A stretch of DNA of 15,696 nucleotides, from the NCBI GenBank assembly GCA_030592655.1, contig JAUVIQ010000048.1:1-15696 (forward strand). Reading direction: 5' to 3'. Source of the stretch: Planctomycetales bacterium. Its GTDB lineage: Bacteria; Planctomycetota; Phycisphaerae; SM23-33. Made by a program: the position numbers and the translations under genes. The notes beneath the pieces are model-generated. The model worked only from the letters and a program-made list of their open reading frames with translations, was not told where the DNA came from and searched no databases. Shown here in pieces: positions 1 through 5,716 of the stretch (within the stretch, counting starts at the first letter, position 1; every line of letters begins with the position of its first letter).

Positions 1-1416
1 ACCGGTCAGGATAACCTTGTCATGATCCGTACCGGCTGACAGGCCGCCGATTTCAATTTCCATTGCAGCGCCCGCAGCCTGCGTGTAGTCGCCTTGAATA
101 TTCGTGGTGCCCGGTGATGTTCCCGGTGCGAGCGTCCCGCCGTTGTTGAGAAGATCGCCGCTGAACGTCCCGACGTTCAGCCGCCCGCCGGTAAAGTTGA
201 ACACCCCGCCATGAGTGTGCTCGATGCTGTCGGCAGTGAGCGTCCCGCCGGTAAAATTCACCGTACCGGGATTCCCGACCTTGAGCGTGTCGCCGACATT
301 CACGCTGCCGCCATTGCTGATAGTCAACTCGCCCGACACATCCAACTCGGTAGCGACTTCCAGGGCGCCGTTGGAAAGGGTGTAGGTGCCGTTTGCTCCC
401 ACTGCTACTGACCCTGATGCATTAACAGAACCGCCAGACTGCGTTATAGAACCCGCCGAGGCAAGCGTTCCGACAGTGAACGTACCGCCCTGGATGTTCA
501 TAGTCCCGCGATTCATTACATATCCGGCACCGGCATTGGCCGAAATCGTGATCCCCGCATTGTCGGTAATGCACGCATACGCCGAAGAGTCCGGCAGGCC
601 TGTACTCCATCCCGAGTCTTGCCAGTTTCCGCCGGCGGACGTCCACATCGTATCTCGGGGGGTTCCGCCTGGTCGAAAGGTGTCCATTCCCGCGATGCCC
701 CAATCGGAGGCGACAGAGGCACGACGGAATCGCTCCCAGCGTGGCGTGCTTGACGTGCTCCATGTGTCCCGGCAGGCGTATTCACGATAGCCGTAGGTGT
801 TACGGAAGCCGATTGCCGTAACGGAGTGGTCAACGTTTCCGTCCCCGTCGCTGTCCACGCTCAACTTCATCGGACGACCCATACGAATCTCATGCGTAAA
901 TTCGGTCCACTTCGGCATGGAACCCCCATCACCCCCGGCTGTGAAACTGTACCCGCGCCAGGAAGTGTAGTCCTCCATTCCGGGGCCGATTTTATTCGTC
1001 CAGGTAGCGCCGTACGTCAAGTCCTCGCTGCTGAGAGAAGTCAACATGAAATCGGCCAGGCAATTGTCCGCGTGTGCCCCGCCAAGTTCCGATTTGTCCG
1101 TGTAGGGGGAACTATAGTACATATCGTCAATCCCGTCATACAGAGCGTAGTCGGCTACGTGTTCCGGACTGGCAATGGCGTCCTGGATCGCGTTTTGGTT
1201 GGTGGACCATTTGTTTGAGCCGGGAATCATGCCCGAATACCCGTAGGTATCCCAATAGCCCATAATCATCATCCCGGCTGTGGGACTACAACCGTGGGTC
1301 CAGTCATAGGCCGGCACCTCGCCGAGAACCACCTCCTCGCCGTGGGCAGGGGCGACGGCTAACGTGAGCAGGACAACGCAAACGACAAACAAGGCCAACC
1401 GCGAGGAACACAGCAT
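1..1416 (-). CDS. Secreted C39-like cysteine peptidase with C-terminal autotransporter-type strand repeats (partial, runs off left edge)
   Basis: This frame is open for 472 codons from an ATG at 1416 to the window edge with no stop, so the C-terminus is missing. A strong AAGGAGG lies just upstream (1421-1427 complement). Residues 1-26 are a signal peptide (hydrophobic core LALFVVCVVLLTLAVA, likely cleavage after AHG). Residues 33-230 resemble papain-like C39 domains: Cys43 in HGCSPTAGMMIMGYWD, His197 in DHSVTAIGF and Asp217 in CRDTW would form the triad. A DxDxDG loop (188-196) directly precedes the His. From about residue 280 the sequence is Gly/Thr/Ser/Asn-rich strand repeats (QGGTFTVG, NFTGGTLTA, NFTGGRLNVG), ending with LAPGTSPGTTNIQGDYTQ, typical of autotransporter-associated repeats. 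It probably acts outside the cell or at the surface. The C-terminus may hold a sorting signal. Substrate is unknown and protease activity is inferred from motifs only. Confidence 0.88.
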   Translation of the reverse strand, partial: MLCSSRLALFVVCVVLLTLAVAPAHGEEVVLGEVPAYDWTHGCSPTAGMMIMGYWDTYGYSGMIPGSNKWSTNQNAIQDAIASPEHVADYALYDGIDDMYYSSPYTDKSELGGAHADNCLADFMLTSLSSEDLTYGATWTNKIGPGMEDYTSWRGYSFTAGGDGGSMPKWTEFTHEIRMGRPMKLSVDSDGDGNVDHSVTAIGFRNTYGYREYACRDTWSTSSTPRWERFRRASVASDWGIAGMDTFRPGGTPRDTMWTSAGGNWQDSGWSTGLPDSSAYACITDNAGITISANAGAGYVMNRGTMNIQGGTFTVGTLASAGSITQSGGSVNASGSVAVGANGTYTLSNGALEVATELDVSGELTISNGGSVNVGDTLKVGNPGTVNFTGGTLTADSIEHTHGGVFNFTGGRLNVGTFSGDLLNNGGTLAPGTSPGTTNIQGDYTQAAGAAMEIEIGGLSAGTDHDKVILTG

Positions 1417-1505
1417 CGAAGCCTCCTTTTCTTCGCAGCATCAGGTGGAACCAGCAAAGATATCGTAAGACCGACGAACAAAAGTTACAAAAACACCTCT
1501 TCAAG

Positions 1506-1514
1506 ACTATACCA
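1506..1514 (-). promoter_or_regulatory. Candidate extended -10 promoter for the C39-like gene
   Basis: Read on the minus strand this is TGGTATAGT, an extended -10 (TGn plus TATAGT). It would give a leader of about 80 bases before the ATG at 1416. No convincing -35 was seen, so this is a pattern-based candidate only. Confidence 0.3.
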
Positions 1515-1640
1515 CAAATCCTGAAAATACGAAGCAAAAATGGTGAGGGATGGCTGGGCTTCTTTTGTGTCTCTTGCAAATTTTACCTAAAAACACCGGC
1601 AATCGGTGGTAATCCGCTGATGAGAAGAATATACTCAATT

Positions 1641-1675
1641 AGCATTTAGCAGTCAGCGGTCAGCAATCAGCAAAA
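1641..1675 (+). repeat. Heptanucleotide tandem repeat (AGCNNNN)5
   Basis: Five consecutive 7-base units all begin with AGC: AGCATTT, AGCAGTC, AGCGGTC, AGCAATC and AGCAAAA. The period is exact and the last four positions vary. Similar heptad tracts occur at 2830-2898 and 15562-15589. Confidence 0.75.
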
Positions 1676-1700
1676 AAACAATAAACGTAAATGTTGGACG

Positions 1701-1709
1701 TGGTATCAT
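1701..1709 (+). promoter_or_regulatory. Candidate extended -10 promoter for manC
   Basis: TGGTATCAT matches an extended -10 and would start transcription about 42 bases before the manC ATG. No clear -35 hexamer is present at the expected distance. Pattern-based only. Confidence 0.3.
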
Positions 1710-1757
1710 TTGCAGGGAATGCAGACAGGGTAAATAGGTTTCAAGAAAGGGACGGCT

Positions 1758-2831
1758 ATGCGTTATGCGGTAATCATGGCTGGTGGGTCGGGAAAGCGGC
1801 TCTGGCCGGCGAGCAGGGAAAGTAAACCGAAACAATTAATCAAACTGGTCGATGGCAAGTGTTTGCTGGACCTGGCGATAGCCCGGCTGGAGGGTCTGTT
1901 CGAGCCGGAGCAGATACTCGTTATTACCAACGCCGCCTATGCCGAGGAGGTTCGCAAGTGTCTTCCGTCGCTACCGGCGGAGAATGTAATAGGCGAACCG
2001 AAGGGGCGCGACACTGCCAACGCCATCGCGCTGGCGGCTGAACTGGTGGCTGCACGCGATTCCGACGCGACGATGGCGGTCTTTACCGCGGACCACATCA
2101 TTCGCCCGGAAGATGAGTTCCGCCAGTGCGTCGATCGCGCCTGCCTGGCGGCAGAAGAGAACACCGGGGCGCTTGTTACCTTCGGTATCCGTCCGACCTT
2201 TCCGCACGTCGGGCTTGGGTATATCCATTGCGGCGAGAAGAAAGACGAATCGACCTATTGCGTCTGCGCGTTCAAGGAAAAACCCAAACACCATACTGCC
2301 CGCTACTACGTGGAATCGGGCGAGTATTTCTGGAACAGCGGAATGTTCGTCTGGAAGGTCGGCGCGATCCGAAATGCGCTGAAGAAGTTTCTACCTGAAT
2401 CGGTCGATGCCCTAACGCCTGTCGGCGATGCTGCAAAGGAAGGCAAGGACATCACCGGACTGTTGAGCGAGATTTACCCCAAACTATGCAAAATCAGCAT
2501 TGATTACGCGGTTATGGAAAAGGCCGACGATGTCCTTATGGTCGAATTGACCTGCCAGTGGCTTGACGTCGGTTCCTGGCCTGCGCTGGCGGAGGTGGTG
2601 GAGCAGGACGACGACGGAAACGCAATAGTCGCACCACGGGCCGTTGTCATCGACTGCAATCAGAACGTCATTTTCTCCGATGAGGAACACCTTGTGGCAG
2701 TGGTCGGAATGGACGATTGCATCATCGTACACACAGCCGACGCCACGCTGGTCTGCAATAAGTCCGACTCCCAGCGGCTCAAAGAACTGGTCGATCTGAT
2801 CGAACAAAAATACGGGTCGGAATACATTTGA
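1758..2831 (+). CDS. manC: Mannose-1-phosphate guanylyltransferase (GDP-mannose pyrophosphorylase)
   Basis: The 357-residue protein converts mannose 1-phosphate and GTP to GDP-mannose and pyrophosphate, in the cytoplasm, for glycan synthesis. The nucleotidyltransferase signature GGSGKRLWPASR with KPKQ is at residues 9-26. It is followed by a GEPKGRDTA motif, the FTADHII metal/sugar-binding region, FKEKP, WNSGMFVWK, SIDYAVMEKA and WLDVGSW, all in the usual order for GMP-type transferases. The length fits a monofunctional enzyme: there is no C-terminal phosphomannose isomerase cupin as in bifunctional ManC/AlgA. The start is the ATG at 1758, preceded by AAAGGGA at 1746-1752. The gene is divergent from the C39-like gene, and no other glycan gene is adjacent. 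The stop TGA overlaps the first base pair of the heptad repeat that follows. Confidence 0.93.
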   Translation: MRYAVIMAGGSGKRLWPASRESKPKQLIKLVDGKCLLDLAIARLEGLFEPEQILVITNAAYAEEVRKCLPSLPAENVIGEPKGRDTANAIALAAELVAARDSDATMAVFTADHIIRPEDEFRQCVDRACLAAEENTGALVTFGIRPTFPHVGLGYIHCGEKKDESTYCVCAFKEKPKHHTARYYVESGEYFWNSGMFVWKVGAIRNALKKFLPESVDALTPVGDAAKEGKDITGLLSEIYPKLCKISIDYAVMEKADDVLMVELTCQWLDVGSWPALAEVVEQDDDGNAIVAPRAVVIDCNQNVIFSDEEHLVAVVGMDDCIIVHTADATLVCNKSDSQRLKELVDLIEQKYGSEYI

Positions 2832-2898
2832 TTGCGGATTGCGGATTGCGGATTGCGGATTGCGGATTTTTTCCTGGTCCCAAGTCCCTAATCCCTGT
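2830..2898 (+). repeat. Compound heptanucleotide repeat between manC and ruvX
   Basis: Five exact copies of GATTGCG (2830-2864) are followed by GATTTTT and then three TCCC-headed heptads: TCCCAAG, TCCCTAA and TCCCTGT (2878-2898). The first unit overlaps the manC stop codon. The TCCC heptads recur at 15562-15589 with the same TCCCTGTT ending. Confidence 0.85.
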
Positions 2899-2911
2899 TC
2901 TACTGACTACT

Positions 2912-3373
2912 ATGAGCAGGTGGATTGGGATAGATCATGGCACAAAGCGTATCGGTGTAGCCGTCGGCGACACTGAGGGGCGGATCGCTACGCCGTTGGC
3001 GGTTTTATCGGCGGGCGATGTCGGTTTTGGCGAACGGATTAAGAAAATCGTTACTGAGTACGACGCCGTCGGCGTAGTCGTCGGTTGGCCTTTGCTGGGT
3101 GACGACAGCGAGGGTTCGCAAGCCAGATTGGTGAGACGGTTCGCCGCGGACCTGGCCGATCGCACCGGTCTGGATGTCAGGCTATGGGACGAACGGTTGA
3201 GCAGTTTCCAGGCGGATGAACACCTCAAAGGCGAATTTACCATCAAGCAGAAAAAACACCGCCACGACGCTGTGGCGGCAGCGACCATCCTGGAAGATTT
3301 TTTCACCGGAGCAGGCCCCACCTCAGCGTTGCGGGCCGCCGATTTGGGTCAGCAGGAGAACAGTAATGACTGA
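2912..3373 (+). CDS. ruvX: RuvX/YqgF family Holliday junction resolvase-like protein
   Basis: The 153-residue protein belongs to the RNase H-fold YqgF family, known as putative Holliday junction resolvases and linked in E. coli to 16S pre-rRNA 5' processing. Visible motifs are WIGIDHGTKRIGVAVGD (Asp8), GWPLLGDDSEGSQA, WDERLSS (Glu94) and RHDAVAAATIL (Asp119). These match the family's three acidic catalytic positions, and the length is normal. The ATG at 2912 is chosen because the protein then begins exactly at the family's first strand. The frame stays open upstream to a TTG at 2828, but that extension would be encoded by the heptad repeat. No clear Shine-Dalgarno precedes 2912. The 3' end overlaps the start of the first lyase gene by 8 bases. 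Confidence 0.9.
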   Translation: MSRWIGIDHGTKRIGVAVGDTEGRIATPLAVLSAGDVGFGERIKKIVTEYDAVGVVVGWPLLGDDSEGSQARLVRRFAADLADRTGLDVRLWDERLSSFQADEHLKGEFTIKQKKHRHDAVAAATILEDFFTGAGPTSALRAADLGQQENSND

Positions 3374-5690
3374 TGTAAATCACAAAGTGAAGATTCTTCT
3401 CCTGGCGATGATGCTCACAATCAGTTTTATTGGTCTGTGGTCCAACGCGTATGGAGAAGAAAACAAAAAGATGAAGGATCTCCAGGTAGTCCGAAAAAGA
3501 CTCTATGAGTCTTTTCTGACCAGAATTCCAACCAGGATTCCCAATCCCTCACCGGCCGAGATCAAGGGATTTGTTGCTTCATTGCAGCCTGACGGCAGTT
3601 GGCCGGATATAGATTACAAAGACCGAACCAGGTCGATGTGGAAAACGACGTTTCACTTGCAAAGGCTTCAGGCAATGGTTCGAGCCTATCGGTCTCGTGG
3701 GCACGTTCTGTATAAGAATCCAAACCTCAAACGGAGTATTCTGTCCGCTCTTGATTTCTGGTTCAGGAAAGATTTCAAAAATAGCAACTGGTGGTGGAAC
3801 GAGATTGGCGTGCCAATGGCCCTTTCTCCGACACTGATCTTGATGGAGGACAATCTATCTAAGGATCAGCGGAATGCAGGGAACAGGCTTCTAAAGCGGG
3901 CCGCATTGGGTATGACAGGACAAAACCTGATGTGGGTGGCAAAGATCACGCTTATTCGTGGATGTTTGGAAGACAAATCCGAAATTGTTGTAGAAGCGTC
4001 CAAGCGAATGGCTGACGAAATCCGAATCACGTCAAAGGAAGGTATTCAGGCAGATTTCAGTTTCCACCAACACGGTCCCTGTCTTTATTCCGGCGGATAT
4101 GGTCTTAACTTTTCTGACACTGCAAGGTGGGCTTACATCCTGAAAGGCACGCAGTTTGAATTCCCCGCCCGGAGGATAGAGATATTGTCAAACTACATAT
4201 TGGACGGGCAGCAGTGGATGATTCGCGGCCAAACCTTTGATTACGGCGCCATTGGGCGTGAGATTACGAGAAAAGACATACACACAAAGACCAAGAGTCT
4301 TTTGGATGCTTGTACGTATATGGCGAAACTGGTGACACCGCGGCAGGCGGAGTTCGAGGCTTTCGCCAAATGCCTCCGAGACGGAAAGCAACCCGGAGCC
4401 ACAGGCTTCCACGGCAACCGGCATTTCTGGCGGTCGGATATGATGACTCATCGTCGAAAGGATTACTACACGTCGGCGCGGATGTTTTCGAACCGTATGT
4501 TCAACACAGACATGCCCTGCAATGATGAAGGGTTGAAAAGTCACCACATTGCCGATGGGACAACCTTTATACTTCGTACAGGCGGGGAGTACCGGAACAT
4601 TTTCCCCGTTTGGGACTGGCGTAAAATCCCCGGAACCACGATCGAACAGACCGGGACCAAATACGACCAGAAAACGGTCCGCAGGCGCGGCAAGACCAGT
4701 TTTGTTGGTGGGGTATCAGACGGCACCTACGGCATGGCTGCATTCAACTTTACTCGCGACGGGCTGACGGCTCGAAAGGCATGGTTCTACTTCGACGACG
4801 AGTTCGTCTGCCTCGGCGCCGGCATTACCTGCACGACGGATAATCCGGTCTTCACATCAATCAACCAGTGCCGCCTCAAAGGAAACGTTGTCATATCTGA
4901 TGGAAAGAAACAGGAAAAGGCCAACAAGGGACAACGTAAGTTGAGTAACCCGCTGTGGGTTTTCCACGACGGGGTGGGGTACGTTTTCCCCGACACCAGG
5001 AAAAATGTGGTCTATCTCAGAAACGACGTGCAGACAGGCAGTTGGTGGAGTATTGCCCACCGCTATCCCGACAAGAAGAAGATTTCCACGGATGTTTTCA
5101 GCCTTTGGCTTGATCACGGTAAAAGCCCGTCGAACGCATGTTACTCATATATTGTCGCTCCGGCTGTCGGGTTGGAGAAGATGAAAGCGTACGCGAAGAA
5201 CCCGCCTGTCGAAGTTATCAGCAACACGCCGGATTTGCAGGCAGTGAGGCATAAAGGCTTGAAGATAATCCAGGCCGCGTTTTACAAGGCAGGCGTGCTT
5301 CGGATCAAAAACGGTTTGGTTATTACGGTGAATAAACCGTGTTTGCTACTGGTTCATCAGAAAAAAGAGGGGCTGCAAATCGCCGTCTCCAACCCGAAAA
5401 ATAAGCCGCTGAATGTTGAAGTGGAAGTCAACGCGAAGTTTCAGGGAGAAGGATGCGCCTGGCTCGACGAGCGGGGCCTTTCTCGCATCACGTTCAAATT
5501 GCAGGACGGGCAGTTTGGTGGAAAGAGTTCGGTGCGCCTGTTGAGACGTGCGGACGAGAAAGTTCCGAAGACCCGATGAGTACCGAAATTATACGTTCGC
5601 AAGAAGGCCTGGCCTACTTTTAATCGTCGTCGGAATCGGCGGCGAGTGCTTCGAGTGCGGCGCCGGCTCAGCCTCGGCGCCGCGACCGGC
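3341..5690 (+). repeat. Tandem duplication unit, copy 1 (ruvX tail, PL8 gene, FHA 3' remnant)
   Basis: The unit starts at GATTTGGGTC in the ruvX 3' end and includes the first lyase gene and a decayed 3' end of the FHA gene. Matching start sequences (GATTTGGGTC, then AGGAGAACAGTAATGA) recur at 5692-5720, in front of the second lyase gene. Confidence 0.75.
3366..5579 (+). CDS. Secreted polysaccharide lyase family 8 protein, copy 1
   Basis: The 737-residue protein is a PL8 lyase homologue (hyaluronate, chondroitin or xanthan lyase type), cleaving acidic polysaccharides by beta-elimination outside the cytoplasm. Residues 1-30 are a signal peptide (KILLLAMMLTISFIGLWSNAYG). The alpha-toroid part spans about 40-370, the beta-sandwich domains about 390-737. 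Visible family residues: Asn141-Trp142-Trp143 aromatic patch, Asn187 in TGQN, His236 and Tyr245 (QHG to YG, nine apart), Arg298 and Arg302, Glu388 in NDEGLK, then HHIADGTTF and IPGTT. Their spacings follow Flavobacterium chondroitinase AC closely. The ATG at 3366 has AGGAG at 3354-3358; an upstream in-frame ATG at 3216 lies inside ruvX and would bury the signal peptide. It overlaps ruvX by 8 bases and may be co-translated. Substrate cannot be told from sequence. Confidence 0.9.
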   Translation: MTDVNHKVKILLLAMMLTISFIGLWSNAYGEENKKMKDLQVVRKRLYESFLTRIPTRIPNPSPAEIKGFVASLQPDGSWPDIDYKDRTRSMWKTTFHLQRLQAMVRAYRSRGHVLYKNPNLKRSILSALDFWFRKDFKNSNWWWNEIGVPMALSPTLILMEDNLSKDQRNAGNRLLKRAALGMTGQNLMWVAKITLIRGCLEDKSEIVVEASKRMADEIRITSKEGIQADFSFHQHGPCLYSGGYGLNFSDTARWAYILKGTQFEFPARRIEILSNYILDGQQWMIRGQTFDYGAIGREITRKDIHTKTKSLLDACTYMAKLVTPRQAEFEAFAKCLRDGKQPGATGFHGNRHFWRSDMMTHRRKDYYTSARMFSNRMFNTDMPCNDEGLKSHHIADGTTFILRTGGEYRNIFPVWDWRKIPGTTIEQTGTKYDQKTVRRRGKTSFVGGVSDGTYGMAAFNFTRDGLTARKAWFYFDDEFVCLGAGITCTTDNPVFTSINQCRLKGNVVISDGKKQEKANKGQRKLSNPLWVFHDGVGYVFPDTRKNVVYLRNDVQTGSWWSIAHRYPDKKKISTDVFSLWLDHGKSPSNACYSYIVAPAVGLEKMKAYAKNPPVEVISNTPDLQAVRHKGLKIIQAAFYKAGVLRIKNGLVITVNKPCLLLVHQKKEGLQIAVSNPKNKPLNVEVEVNAKFQGEGCAWLDERGLSRITFKLQDGQFGGKSSVRLLRRADEKVPKTR

Positions 5691-5699
5691 GGATTTGGG
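5620..5699 (-). pseudogene. Decayed 3' end of an FHA-domain gene (duplication remnant)
   Basis: On the minus strand this spacer encodes AALEALAADSDDD followed by a stop. This aligns with the extreme C-terminus of the intact FHA protein at 8287-8745 (AALEALASDSDEEQQ, stop). At DNA level TCGTCGGAATCGG-GGCGAGTGCTTCGAGTGCGG is shared with 8298-8331, with one mismatch. After a gap, CTCAGCCTC...CGACCGGCG...GATTTGG matches 8394-8427. An internal stretch is missing and a TGA interrupts the frame, so it is not functional. It ends at a GATTTGGGTC that also matches the ruvX tail, marking the duplication junction. Confidence 0.75.
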
Positions 5700-5716
5700 T
5701 CCACAGGAGAACAGTA

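Larger units (their letters stand above)
1417..1757. other. Divergent intergenic region between the C39-like gene and manC
   Basis: About 340 bases hold the two divergent 5' regions. I see a CACCG/CGGTG hairpin at 1594-1608, the AGC-phased heptad repeat at 1641-1675, and one promoter candidate on each strand (listed separately). No further coding frame with a ribosome binding site was found. The region is visibly more AT-rich than the flanking genes. Confidence 0.6.

Noticed and set aside
211..1265. Plus-strand and alternative minus-strand frames over the C39-like gene
   Set aside because: The continuous 472-codon minus-strand frame with a signal peptide, strong ribosome site and recognisable motifs explains the region. 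The others are shadows.
3216..3365. N-terminal extension of the first lyase from an ATG at 3216
   Set aside because: It lies within ruvX, lacks a ribosome binding site, and would place the signal peptide 50 residues into the protein.
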